NCBI GenBank assembly: GCA_905234475.1
Contig: CAJOHX010000008.1
Span: forward strand, 46,580-110,579
DNA: 64,000 bases
Origin: an uncultured Bacteroidales bacterium
GTDB taxonomy: Bacteria; Bacteroidota; Bacteroidia; Bacteroidales; UBA932
Reading direction: 5' to 3'
The notes under the pieces are model-generated. The model saw only the letters and a program-made list of their open reading frames with translations, searched no databases and was not told where the DNA came from. Position numbers and translations under genes: made by a program. Positions 34,063 through 42,814 of the stretch are shown here, piece by piece (the stretch's first letter is position 1; every line of letters begins with the position of its first letter).

Positions 34063-35243
34063 CAGCGGGCAAGTTTATAGACGGCTTCCATGTCTTCGCG
34101 GGCGAGCACCTTGAAGCTGCCGACGGTGATGGCACCGTCCTGGCTGCACTTGCGTGCCATTTCGCGGATTTCCTCATCAGTGACGTCGCGGCCCAGCAGT
34201 TCGTGGATGCGGGCCGGCATGCCGATGGCATGGTAGAAGTTCTCAACGGCCTCGATGCCCCGCAGCGCCGTCCCTTCCGGATCGGAGAAATCGTTGGGGA
34301 CATCCATCACATTCACGGCGAACTGCACGAAGCGGCTCACATCTTCCTTGTAAACATAGCGCGCCCAAGCGGGCCAGACGGCCGCGAGGCCGGCGCCGTG
34401 CGTGACGTCAAACATGCCACTGAGCTCGTGTTCGAGCTGGTGCGTGGCCCAGTCGCCCTGCAAGCCACAACCGGTCAGGTCGTTGTGGGCAAGACTGCCG
34501 CCCCACATGATCTGGGCGCGGTTGCGGTAGTCTTCCGGGTCCTTCAGGACTGCGAAAATGCACTGCTTCATCGTGCGCAGCAGGGCTTCGGCGACCGCGT
34601 CGGTGAGGGTCATGTCGTTATCGTGCGAGAAATAGCGCTCCATCGTGTGCATCATGATGTCCGTGACACCGGCAGCCGTCTGGTAAGGCGGCAGGGTAAA
34701 GGTACGGCAGGGGTTCATGATGGCGAATTTGGGACGGCAGAGGTTGTTGGAGTAACCGATCTTGTAGTCGCCGTCCTCGTTGGTGATGACGCTCGAATCG
34801 CTCATCTCGCTGCCGGCGGCCGGGATGGTCAGCACGCAGGCGACAGGCAGGCTGGTTTCAGGTTCCGCCTTGCCGGTATAGATGTCCCACACTTCGCCGT
34901 CGAACGGCACGCCATAGGCGATTGCCTTCAGGGAATCGATGACGCTGCCGCCGCCGACGGCCAGCAGGAAATCGACGCCCTCGCGGCGGCACAGTTCGAT
35001 GCCCTCGTGGACCTTGGACAGGCGCGGATTGGGCACGACACCGCCCAGTTGGACCATTTCCAGGCCGCCTGATTTCAGCAGACTGCAGATTTTGTCCAGA
35101 AGCCCGGACTTGATGGCGCTCTTGCCGCCATAATGCACCAGGACTTTGTGGCCGCCATATTTCCTGACCAGGTCTGCGACCTGCTCCTCGGAATGCTCGC
35201 CGAACACGACCTGTGTCGGAGCATAGTAATTAAAATCCCTCAT
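34062..35243 (-). CDS. Iron-containing alcohol dehydrogenase (BdhA/YqhD-like)
   Basis: The 393-residue protein has the group III ADH pattern: MRDFNYYAPTQVVFG at the start, the nucleotide-binding GGGSVIDSLKAIAYG (97-111), LPPYQTAAGVTDIMMHTMERYF with metal ligands, and HQLEHELSGMFDVTHGAGLA. The metal is probably Fe2+ coordinated by one Asp and three His. It likely reduces small aldehydes with NAD(P)H; substrate is not determinable. The family N terminus supports the start at 35243 rather than a further upstream one. A TAGATTTG box lies 23 nt upstream. The esterase gene follows in the same operon. Confidence 0.88.
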   Translation of the reverse strand: MRDFNYYAPTQVVFGEHSEEQVADLVRKYGGHKVLVHYGGKSAIKSGLLDKICSLLKSGGLEMVQLGGVVPNPRLSKVHEGIELCRREGVDFLLAVGGGSVIDSLKAIAYGVPFDGEVWDIYTGKAEPETSLPVACVLTIPAAGSEMSDSSVITNEDGDYKIGYSNNLCRPKFAIMNPCRTFTLPPYQTAAGVTDIMMHTMERYFSHDNDMTLTDAVAEALLRTMKQCIFAVLKDPEDYRNRAQIMWGGSLAHNDLTGCGLQGDWATHQLEHELSGMFDVTHGAGLAAVWPAWARYVYKEDVSRFVQFAVNVMDVPNDFSDPEGTALRGIEAVENFYHAIGMPARIHELLGRDVTDEEIREMARKCSQDGAITVGSFKVLAREDMEAVYKLAR

Positions 35244-35266
35244 GGAAAATGTAAATTGGTTTCCTG

Positions 35267-35274
35267 CAAATCTA
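35267..35274 (-). promoter_or_regulatory. Minus-7 box for the alcohol dehydrogenase operon
   Basis: TAGATTTG on the minus strand ends 23 nt before the ATG at 35243. It is divergent from the CPA2 box at 35324-35331. Confidence 0.6.
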
Positions 35275-35323
35275 TGGATTTGCCGGCACATTTGCAAGAG
35301 ATATTCTTTGACAGTTTTTTTGC

Positions 35324-35331
35324 TATCTTTG
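35324..35331 (+). promoter_or_regulatory. Minus-7 box for the CPA2 antiporter
   Basis: TATCTTTG ends 6 nt before the ATG at 35338, predicting transcription from within a few bases of the start codon. Confidence 0.65.
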
Positions 35332-35337
35332 TAATCT

Positions 35338-37602
35338 ATGTCCGAAGAACTGAACCTCGTGCGGGACCTGGCGATCATCCTTGTGTCGGCCGGCCTGTTC
35401 ACCATCATATCCAAGGCCCTCAAGCAGCCGCTCATCCTGGGCTACATCCTCGCCGGCTTCCTGATCGGCCCGCACATCTCCTGGTTCCCCGGGATCGCCT
35501 CCGAGGAAACGGTCAGGCAGTGGTCGGACATCGGCATCATCTTCCTGATGTTCGGTCTGGGCCTGGAGTTCAGTTTCAAGAAGCTCCTCAAGGTGGGCAG
35601 CAGCGCGCTCGTGACTGCCGGGAGCAAGTTCCTGGGCGTGTTCGTGCTCGGTTTCGTGGCCGGCCAGGCCCTGGGATGGACCACCATGGAGAGCGTGTTC
35701 CTGGGCGGTCTGCTGTCCATGTCGTCCACCATGGTGGTGCTCAAATCCTATGACGAGATGCGGCTCAAGGGCAAGCCCTGGGCCGGGATGGTGTTCGGTA
35801 CGCTCGTAGTCGAGGATCTCATCGCGATCCTGCTCATGGTGCTGCTCTCGACCATGGCGGTGTCCAACCGTTTCGCCGGCGGCGAGATGCTCTTCAACCT
35901 TACCAAACTGGCCTTTTTCCTGATCCTGTGGTTCCTGGTGGGCATCTACGTCATCCCGACCGTCCTCAAGCGGGCCCGCCGTTTCCTCAACGACGAGATC
36001 CTTCTGATTGTGAGCATCGGCCTGTGCTTCGGCATGGTTGCTCTCGCCGAAGCCGTTGGATTCTCCTCTGCACTCGGCGCCTTCGTGATGGGTTCCATCC
36101 TCGCCGAGACGGTCGAGAGCGAACACATCGACCGGCTGGTCGCCCCCATCAAGGACCTGTTCGGTGCCATCTTCTTCATCTCCGTGGGTATGATGGTCGC
36201 CCCGTCCGTAATCGCGGAGCACTGGTTTGTCATCCTGGTCATCACGGTCATCGTGATGCTCAGCCACATCCTGTTCGCCGGCGCGGGCATCCTGATGACC
36301 GGCGGTGGCCTGCACAACGCCGTCCATACGGGATTCAGCCTCGCACAGCTCGGCGAATTTGGCTTCATCATCGCCGGCGTTGGCGTGAACCTCGGGGTGA
36401 TGCGTGACTTCATCTATCCTGTCATCATCGCCGTGTCCGTGATCACCACCTTCACCACGCCCTACATGATCCGGCTCGCGGAGCCCGCGCACCGCGGCCT
36501 GGTCAAGATCCTTCCGGACCGCTGGGTCGCCCGCCTCTCCCCATCGGAGCAGGACACCCGCACCACCGTCGCCGAGCAGAGCGAATGGAAAAAGCTCCTG
36601 AAAGCCTATTTCACGCGGATCTTGCTCTACGGCGTCGTCCTGGTGGCCATCATGATCGGCTCCAAGCAGTTCCTGGAGCCGCTGGCCGCCCGGCTGTTCC
36701 CAGACTGGAGTCCCTTCCTGCTGAACCTCACCGTGGTCGTCGTGACCCTGCTGCTGATGGCTCCCTTCCTGTACGGACTCGCCATCAGCTCCGGCTCCAT
36801 CAACGACTCGGCCCGCAAGCTCCTCGCGGAGAAAAACCGCAACAAATGGCCCATCGCCGGGCTGGTGCTCACGCGCACCTTCATCGGCATCTCATTTGTA
36901 CTCAGCGTGATCGCCAGCCATTTCCACCTCGCTGGCTGGACCATCATCCTCATTTTCCTGGGCGGCGTGGTCTTTATCCTGACCGCCCGGCGGACCATGC
37001 ACCGCTACTCCTTCCTGGAGGCGCGATTCCTGAGCAACCTCAATGAGAAGGAGGAGGCCGAGAAGCGTCGCCGCCCGGTGACGACCTCCGTCCGCAAGAA
37101 GATGGCGGGACACGACGTCCACCTCGAGCTCCTCGAGGTCTCCCCCGACTCCGTCTTTGCCGGCAAGCCGCTCAGGGACATCCCCTTCCGCGCCGAGACC
37201 GGCGCCAACATCATCAAGATCCAGCGTGGTTCGCGGAGCATCAACATCCCTTCCGGAGGCGAACAGGTCTTCCCGCACGACAACTTGCTGGCCGTTGGTA
37301 CGACACAGCAGATCAACCAGTTGCGTACGATGCTCGAGGCTTCATCCGTGCCCGTCGGACAGGATGAAGCCGACCCGGAATTCGAGGTGATGAGCGTCAC
37401 GCTCAAGGAGGACTCCTACCTCACCGGACAGACGCTCCGCGCCACCAGCCTGCGCGACTACCGCTGCATGGTGATCAGCGTACTGCACGGAGGCGAATTC
37501 ATTACCAACCCCAAGCCGGACTACAAATTCGAAGCCGGCGATGTGGTGTGGATTGCCGGCGAGACCAGTTCCCTGGAGTGGCTCAGCGGCAGCAAGGAAT
37601 AG
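35338..37602 (+). CDS. CPA2 family monovalent cation:proton antiporter with two RCK_C domains
   Basis: The 754-residue protein has a twelve- to thirteen-helix Kef-type exchanger domain (about 1-390: LILGYILAGFLIGPH, LMFGLGLEFSFKKL, MSSTMVVLKSYDEM, LVVEDLIAILLM, SLAQLGEFGFIIAG), then an additional block of four hydrophobic segments (about 420-560). Two TrkA-C/RCK_C-like domains follow: HDVHLELLEVSPDSVFAGK... around 580-665 and FEVMSVTLKEDSYLTGQ... around 680-750. No RCK_N nucleotide-binding domain is visible. It probably exchanges K+ or Na+ for H+ and is gated by ligands on the RCK_C pair. Confidence 0.85.
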   Translation: MSEELNLVRDLAIILVSAGLFTIISKALKQPLILGYILAGFLIGPHISWFPGIASEETVRQWSDIGIIFLMFGLGLEFSFKKLLKVGSSALVTAGSKFLGVFVLGFVAGQALGWTTMESVFLGGLLSMSSTMVVLKSYDEMRLKGKPWAGMVFGTLVVEDLIAILLMVLLSTMAVSNRFAGGEMLFNLTKLAFFLILWFLVGIYVIPTVLKRARRFLNDEILLIVSIGLCFGMVALAEAVGFSSALGAFVMGSILAETVESEHIDRLVAPIKDLFGAIFFISVGMMVAPSVIAEHWFVILVITVIVMLSHILFAGAGILMTGGGLHNAVHTGFSLAQLGEFGFIIAGVGVNLGVMRDFIYPVIIAVSVITTFTTPYMIRLAEPAHRGLVKILPDRWVARLSPSEQDTRTTVAEQSEWKKLLKAYFTRILLYGVVLVAIMIGSKQFLEPLAARLFPDWSPFLLNLTVVVVTLLLMAPFLYGLAISSGSINDSARKLLAEKNRNKWPIAGLVLTRTFIGISFVLSVIASHFHLAGWTIILIFLGGVVFILTARRTMHRYSFLEARFLSNLNEKEEAEKRRRPVTTSVRKKMAGHDVHLELLEVSPDSVFAGKPLRDIPFRAETGANIIKIQRGSRSINIPSGGEQVFPHDNLLAVGTTQQINQLRTMLEASSVPVGQDEADPEFEVMSVTLKEDSYLTGQTLRATSLRDYRCMVISVLHGGEFITNPKPDYKFEAGDVVWIAGETSSLEWLSGSKE

Positions 37603-37608
37603 AAGAGG

Positions 37609-38796
37609 CTAGGCCAGAACGGCGTCTGCGAGGGCTTCCAGGGCGGGCAGGTCGGAAGGCTGCATGCGGCTGCGGATGGTGACCTTGTCGCCGACGATTT
37701 CCACATTCTTCATCGCGGAGAGCATTTCCGTCATCACGCGCCCGGCAGAAGGCGCCCAGCTGCCGTTCTCGATGACGGCGGCGCGGCGGTTCTGCCAGCC
37801 CTTGATCTGCAGGTGCCACAGGAAATCATGCATCGGCGGGAAGAGCCCGGCGTCGTAGGACGCGGCGGCCACGACCAGCGTCTTGTAGCGGAATGCGTCC
37901 TCAATGGCCTCGGCGAGGTCGTCGCGGGTGAGGTCGCTCACCGCAACCTTCGGGCAGCCCTTTTCGCGGAGGATCTCCGCAAACTTCTCGGCCGCCTCGG
38001 CCGTGCCGCCGTGGATGGAGGCATAGGCCACGAACACGCCCGGCGTCTCCACGCCGTAGCTGCTCCAGGTCTGATAAAGCTGCAGCACGTCGGGAAGCGT
38101 ATCACGCAGCATCGGGCCGTGCAGCGGGCAGATCGTCTGCACGCCTAGCGGCGCGACCTTCGCGAGCACGCGCTGCACCTGCGCGCCATATTTTCCGCAG
38201 ATATTGAAATAGTAGCGGCGCGCCTCGCAGGCCCAGTCGGTGTCCGGCGTGCACCACAGGCCGCCGGTAAGCTCCAGGGCGCCGAATTTGCCGAAGGCGT
38301 CGGCACTGAAGAGGATCTTCTCCGACTCCTCGAAGCTGACCATCACTTCCGGCCAGTGGACCATCGGGGCCAGCAGGAAGCGCAGCGTATGGGCACCGAG
38401 CGGCAGCGTGTCGCCCTCGCCCACGGCACGGGTGCGGCCCTCGAGGGCAATGCCCGGGAAGAACTGCGGGAGCATCTTGATGGCCGCGGCCGTGGCCACG
38501 AGCGTCAGCGAAGGGTATTTCTCCAGCAGCGCCGCGGCACAGGCGGAATGGTCCGGCTCCATGTGGTGGACAATCAGGTAGTCGGGCTTACGGCCCTGAA
38601 GGGCCTCCTCCAGGTTCTTCAGCCACACCTCCGCCGTGCGGCAGTCGGAGGTATCCATGACGGCAATCCGGTCATCCAGAATGACATAGGAATTATACGA
38701 CATCCCTTCCGGGACGAGATATTGGCTTTCGAACAGGTCGAGGTCTTTGTCGTCTACGCCGATGTAGCGGACGGCGGGGCTGATGGGTTGCGTCAT
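37609..38796 (-). CDS. A-type flavoprotein / FprA (diiron-flavodiiron oxygen or NO reductase)
   Basis: The 395-residue protein has a metallo-beta-lactamase-like domain with the flavodiiron ligands H78-x-E80-x-D82-H83, H147 (VHWPE), D166 (SADAFG) and H226 (PLHGP), all intact. It is followed by a flavodoxin domain (about 250-395) starting VFVAYASIHGGTAEAAEKFA, the FMN-binding loop. Flavodiiron proteins reduce O2 to water or NO to N2O in anaerobes. The start ATG at 38796 matches the family N terminus. The promoter lies in the long palindrome at 38825-38865. Confidence 0.93.
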   Translation of the reverse strand: MTQPISPAVRYIGVDDKDLDLFESQYLVPEGMSYNSYVILDDRIAVMDTSDCRTAEVWLKNLEEALQGRKPDYLIVHHMEPDHSACAAALLEKYPSLTLVATAAAIKMLPQFFPGIALEGRTRAVGEGDTLPLGAHTLRFLLAPMVHWPEVMVSFEESEKILFSADAFGKFGALELTGGLWCTPDTDWACEARRYYFNICGKYGAQVQRVLAKVAPLGVQTICPLHGPMLRDTLPDVLQLYQTWSSYGVETPGVFVAYASIHGGTAEAAEKFAEILREKGCPKVAVSDLTRDDLAEAIEDAFRYKTLVVAAASYDAGLFPPMHDFLWHLQIKGWQNRRAAVIENGSWAPSAGRVMTEMLSAMKNVEIVGDKVTIRSRMQPSDLPALEALADAVLA

Positions 38797-38824
38797 AGTG
38801 GCGTGGTATTTGACATGATCTACG

Positions 38825-38865
38825 ACAAAAATACAATGAATTTGCGAAATTCGTTGTATTTTTGT
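38825..38865. promoter_or_regulatory. 41-bp palindromic divergent promoter/operator between fprA-like and epimerase genes
   Basis: Two 19-nt arms (38825-38843 and 38847-38865) around a GCG centre form an inverted repeat with a single mismatch (T38837 against G38853). Each outer end contains a minus-7 box: TATTTTTG on the minus strand (38826-38833) and on the plus strand (38857-38864), 29 nt and 5 nt from the respective ATGs. The symmetry covers both promoters, so one dimeric regulator could control both. Confidence 0.75.
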
Positions 38866-38869
38866 TAAG

Positions 38870-39838
38870 ATGATTCTGCTGCTCGGTGCCTCCGGCCTGC
38901 TCGGCCACAACGTCCTCCGGATCCTGTTGGAGCGCGGGGAGCGCGTCCGCGTCCTGCTGCGACCCGCCGCCACCCTCTGTTATCTCGAGCCAACCGAAAT
39001 CCTCCGCGGCAGCCTCCTGAACCCCAAATCCCTGCTTCAGGCCGCGACGGACTGCGACGCCATCATCAACTGCGCCGGCACCACGGACATGGCCCTGAGG
39101 GACCTGGACGACTATACCCCGGTCAACCGTGACCTGCCTGCCATGCTCTGCCGGCTGATGGATGCGACCGGCATCCGCACCCTCGTGCACACCAGTACGG
39201 CCAACACAATTGCCCCGGGACCCAAGGAGCATCCCACCGACGAATCGGCTCCCTTCGCCGCGCCCTTCGACCGTTCGAACTATGCCATCAGCAAGATGGA
39301 AGGCGAACGCGTCCTGCTCGACTATGCTGCGATGCATCCGGAGAGCCGCATCGTCATCGTCAACCCCGGCTTTATGGTCGGCCCCTACGACCCCAAGCCC
39401 TCCTCCGGCAAACTGTTGCTTGCCGGCTACAGGAAGCCCCTCATGGCCGCGCCCTGCGGCGGCAAGAGTTTCCTGCACGTCCGCGATGCCGCCACGGCCA
39501 TCTGCAACGCGCTGCAGCGCGGCGAGACCGGGCGCTATCTACTTACGGGAGAGTCGCTTACGCTGAAAGAATTCTACGCGCTCCAGGCGCAGGTCTGCGG
39601 CTACCGGCAGCGTTTCGTCACCCTGCCCTCCCCGCTGGTTCGCTTCGCCGGCCGGCTCGGCAACCTCCTCCAGCACCTGGGCGCCAGGACAATGCTCTGC
39701 ACCCGCAACACGGACCAGCTCCTCATCGAGGAGGCATACGACTGCTCCCGGGCCGAACGGGAGCTGGGCCTCCCCCACACCCCCGTCTGTGACGCCATCC
39801 GCGATTTCTTCGCCTGGCGGGAGGGGAAATATGAATAA
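38870..39838 (+). CDS. NAD-dependent epimerase/dehydratase family oxidoreductase
   Basis: The 322-residue extended short-chain dehydrogenase has the nucleotide loop GASGLLGH (6-13) and the catalytic Y138-x3-K142 in NYAISKMEGE, with LVHTSTAN near 105 supplying the Ser/Thr. The closest type is dihydroflavonol-4-reductase-like or sugar-nucleotide/hopanoid-associated reductases in Bacteroidota. The substrate is unknown. Its box at 38857-38864 leaves only 5 nt before the ATG. The Na/Pi transporter follows after 18 bp. Confidence 0.85.
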   Translation: MILLLGASGLLGHNVLRILLERGERVRVLLRPAATLCYLEPTEILRGSLLNPKSLLQAATDCDAIINCAGTTDMALRDLDDYTPVNRDLPAMLCRLMDATGIRTLVHTSTANTIAPGPKEHPTDESAPFAAPFDRSNYAISKMEGERVLLDYAAMHPESRIVIVNPGFMVGPYDPKPSSGKLLLAGYRKPLMAAPCGGKSFLHVRDAATAICNALQRGETGRYLLTGESLTLKEFYALQAQVCGYRQRFVTLPSPLVRFAGRLGNLLQHLGARTMLCTRNTDQLLIEEAYDCSRAERELGLPHTPVCDAIRDFFAWREGKYE

Positions 39839-39856
39839 ACACGAAAAGAACTCCCC

Positions 39857-41584
39857 ATGATTCTTCTTGTACTGAAACTACTCGGCTCGCTGGCGATGTT
39901 CCTTTACGGAATGTCCCTGATGAGCGGCGGATTGCAGAAGATGGCCGGAAACCGCATGCGCGTGTTCATGGCCAAGATGACCTCCAATCATTTCAAGTGT
40001 ATCCTGACCGGCATCGTGGTCACGGCGATGGTGCAGAGCTCGACCGCCACCACGCTGATGATCGTGAGCTTCGTCAACGCCGGCCTGCTGGCCCTGGGCA
40101 GCGCCATCGCCGTCATCATGGGTGCCAACATCGGCACCACGGTCACGGCCTGGATCTTTGCCCTGAGCTTCGGAGGGGGCAGCTGGAGCATCGCCACCAT
40201 CGCCATTCCGCTGATGTTCTTCGCCTTCGTGGCCATGAGCATCAAGAAATACAAGAACCTGGGTGAGTTCCTGATGGGTTTCGCCTTCCTGTTCCTGGGC
40301 CTGTCGATCCTGAAGGAGACCTCCACGGTCCTGCTTGACAACGAGGGCGTTCGTGTCTTCCTGGGCAACCTTTCGGGCCACGGCATCGGGAGTATCTTCC
40401 TGTTCATGCTGGCCGGCGCCATCATTACCCTGATGCTCCAGAGCTCCGCCACCGCGACCGCCATCACGATGCTGCTGGTCGCGCAGGGCTATATCCCCTT
40501 TACCATGGCAACGGCCATGGTGCTCGGCAGCAACCTCGGCACCACGGTGACCTCCAACATCGCCGCCGCCGTGGCCAACGTGAGCGCCAAGCGCACGGCG
40601 CGCGCCCATTTCCTGTTCAACCTGTTCGGCGTCATCCTCGCCCTGATCTTCTTCAAGCCGTTCCTCTCCCTGGTCGGTTTCTCGGTCGAAGCGCTCGGCT
40701 TCCCCAACCCCATCACGGTCAGTTTTGTCGATGCCGACGCCGCCACGCGGGACCATCTGGTCGCTTCGCTCCCCTACAGCGTGGCCGTGCTTCATACCGT
40801 GTTCAACCTCATTACGACCCTCATCCTGGTCTGGTTCATTCCCCAGCTTGTCAAACTGGTGACGCTGATGGTTCCCAACAAGGGTGAGGAGAAGGAGACC
40901 TACCGCCTCAAATACATCGGCGTCGGCAAGATTGCCACCGGCGACATCGCCCTCAACAGCGCCAAGCTGGAGGTCGTCGAATTCGGCCGCCTGTGCCGCA
41001 GGGATCTGGCCTATATCCGCAACGCCATCAATGCGGGCACCCTGGGCGAATATGAAGAAGCCGACAAGAAGCTGGTCCACTACGAAAAGGTCACCGACAA
41101 CATCGAGCGCGAGATTGCGACCTACCTGCGCGAAGTGACCGGCAACGAGCTGAGCAACAGCGGCATGGCGCGTGTCCGCGAACTGTACAGGATCATCGGC
41201 GAGATGGAGTCGCTGGGCGACAGCGGCGAGACCATCGGCAAGATCGTCGCCCGGCTCTGGGGCCACGACTGCCATTTCACCGAAAGCATGCTCCACCGCC
41301 TCAACCACATGCTGGACCTGCTGGACGAGGCCTATGCGGCCATGGACCACAACCTCTCCACCCCGCTCGTCGAGCTCCACGAAATCGCCAATGCAGAAGA
41401 AGCCGAGACGGCCATCAACGAGTACCGCGACCGTCTCCGCGACGAGCACCTCTCCAACATAGAGAAGTCCACCTACCCTTATGAGACCGGTTCCTTCTAT
41501 ATGGACCTGGTGAACTGCCTCGAGAAGATGGGCGACTTCATTATCAACATCTCCCAGAGCGTCATCGGCGCGAAAGCGTTCTAG
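39857..41584 (+). CDS. Na/Pi cotransporter family protein with PhoU-like domain
   Basis: The 575-residue protein has the inverted-repeat Na/Pi-cotransporter core with QSSTATT (60-66) and GANIGTT (89-95) in repeat one, and QSSATAT (195-201) and GSNLGTT (224-230) in repeat two, in eight or more membrane segments. Residues from about 350 to the end form PhoU-like helical bundles (for example GRLCRRDLAYIRNAINAGTL and YMDLVNCLEKMGDFIINISQ). It probably takes up or exports phosphate with Na+, with PhoU-like control built in. It follows the epimerase gene closely. Confidence 0.9.
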   Translation: MILLVLKLLGSLAMFLYGMSLMSGGLQKMAGNRMRVFMAKMTSNHFKCILTGIVVTAMVQSSTATTLMIVSFVNAGLLALGSAIAVIMGANIGTTVTAWIFALSFGGGSWSIATIAIPLMFFAFVAMSIKKYKNLGEFLMGFAFLFLGLSILKETSTVLLDNEGVRVFLGNLSGHGIGSIFLFMLAGAIITLMLQSSATATAITMLLVAQGYIPFTMATAMVLGSNLGTTVTSNIAAAVANVSAKRTARAHFLFNLFGVILALIFFKPFLSLVGFSVEALGFPNPITVSFVDADAATRDHLVASLPYSVAVLHTVFNLITTLILVWFIPQLVKLVTLMVPNKGEEKETYRLKYIGVGKIATGDIALNSAKLEVVEFGRLCRRDLAYIRNAINAGTLGEYEEADKKLVHYEKVTDNIEREIATYLREVTGNELSNSGMARVRELYRIIGEMESLGDSGETIGKIVARLWGHDCHFTESMLHRLNHMLDLLDEAYAAMDHNLSTPLVELHEIANAEEAETAINEYRDRLRDEHLSNIEKSTYPYETGSFYMDLVNCLEKMGDFIINISQSVIGAKAF

Positions 41585-41587
41585 CAC

Positions 41588-42070
41588 GTGGGAAAAAACT
41601 TTCTGGGATATATCTTGGGATTCCTGATCTTCGTGGCTGGAATCCCGGCGCTGATGTGGTGGGTTTCCGGCAGGCCTTTTCCATGGTCGCCGCCACTGCC
41701 CTGGCCGGTAATCGCCCTGTGCCTGATGATTCCGGGCCTCACCCTGAGTATCTGGTCCATTGTCTATATGAAACGGGTGGGTGAAGGAAATCCTTTCGAT
41801 GCCTATAACCACGAACTGGCTCCCCGCACAAAGCATCTGATGACGGACGGCCCCTATGCCTTCTCGCGCAATCCGATGCTGCTCGGGGTGTACATCTATG
41901 ACATTGGCGTACTTATTTGGCTGATGAACGGGTGGCCGCTGGTCGTCTTTGCCGCCGAAGTGGTGCTGCTTACCCTGCAAGTCCGTTCTGAGGAGCGGCG
42001 TCTGGAGGCTGATTTCGGAGAAGAATACAAGGCATACAAACAACGTGTTCCGCGTTATTTTATCAAGTAA
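41588..42070 (+). CDS. Isoprenylcysteine/phospholipid methyltransferase-family membrane protein
   Basis: The 160-residue protein starts with GTG three bases after the Na/Pi gene stop. It has three or four membrane segments and the ICMT/PEMT hallmark near the C terminus: DGPYAFSRNPMLLGVYI, the EERRLEADFGEEYKAYKQRVPRYF motif, and a preceding hydrophobic pair. Family members transfer a methyl group from AdoMet in or at the membrane. The acceptor is not known; the bacterial homologues are mostly uncharacterised. It is in a run of closely spaced plus-strand genes, with the hydrolase gene starting at the next base. Confidence 0.75.
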   Translation: MGKNFLGYILGFLIFVAGIPALMWWVSGRPFPWSPPLPWPVIALCLMIPGLTLSIWSIVYMKRVGEGNPFDAYNHELAPRTKHLMTDGPYAFSRNPMLLGVYIYDIGVLIWLMNGWPLVVFAAEVVLLTLQVRSEERRLEADFGEEYKAYKQRVPRYFIK

Positions 42071-42814
42071 ATGGATTTCAAAGTATTTGACAAAGGCGGG
42101 ACGCTGACCCTGCTGCTCATCCCGGGACTGGGCGTGTCCTATGAGATCTTCCTTCCGCTGATTGGACTCCTGGAGGACCGTTTCCGCGTTGTGGCCGTGC
42201 AGGTGGACGGTTTTACGCTGGGCGTGAAGACCCGTTTCACCTCCATTGACGACCAGGCCGCACAGGTCATCGCATACGTGAAAGCTCAGTGTGGAGGCCA
42301 CCTGGACTGCGCCTACGGGCTTTCGCTGGGCGGAAAGATCCTGTCCCGCGTGCTGGAGCGGAGCGAGGTGCAGATTGACCATGCCGTAATGGACGCCGCG
42401 CCGCTGCTTCCGCTGCCCCGCTGGGTGGTCGGCCCCCTTCGCTATTACCAGTGCATCAACGTCTGGACCTGCTACCGCTTCACGGGATTCTGGCGCTGGG
42501 TGTTCCATTCCCACTATTTCGACGTGCTGCTGAACGAGTGCAAAAAGACCTGGCCTTTCGGCGGCGGACGCGCCGTACTGGACGGATACAAATCGGTGTA
42601 TACAAACAAGCTGGAGAGTATTTCCGGGCCGGACATCCACTATTGGCACGGCACGAAAGAGGCCTTCGTGGCCAAGCCGCAGGCCGCTCACCTGGTCGCC
42701 CTCTGCCCGGAGGCGCACGTGGTGGTTTTTGACAAGATGAACCATGGCCAGCTCCTGGTGGACCGCCCGGAAGAGGTCGCGCGGCGCATCCGCGAAATCT
42801 GCGACGTGCTATGA
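42071..42814 (+). CDS. Alpha/beta hydrolase
   Basis: The 247-residue cytosolic protein has LLLIPGLGVSYE (14-25) as oxyanion region, the nucleophile elbow YGLSLGGK (82-89, S85) and KMNHGQLL (about 220-227) providing His, typical of the TAP/BioH-like alpha/beta hydrolases. The substrate is unknown. It abuts the methyltransferase gene with no spacer and overlaps alkD by 4 bp (ATGA), so these three genes form a translationally coupled chain. Confidence 0.78.
   Translation: MDFKVFDKGGTLTLLLIPGLGVSYEIFLPLIGLLEDRFRVVAVQVDGFTLGVKTRFTSIDDQAAQVIAYVKAQCGGHLDCAYGLSLGGKILSRVLERSEVQIDHAVMDAAPLLPLPRWVVGPLRYYQCINVWTCYRFTGFWRWVFHSHYFDVLLNECKKTWPFGGGRAVLDGYKSVYTNKLESISGPDIHYWHGTKEAFVAKPQAAHLVALCPEAHVVVFDKMNHGQLLVDRPEEVARRIREICDVL

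Noticed and set aside
38837..38853. Central part of the fprA/epimerase palindrome as an intrinsic terminator
   Set aside because: It lies between divergent genes, upstream of both, so no transcript needs ending there; an operator fits better.
39878..42745. 955-codon open frame on the minus strand across the Na/Pi transporter, methyltransferase and hydrolase genes
   Set aside because: It spans three recognisable plus-strand genes with their own starts and stops, and its translation has no domain or signal.
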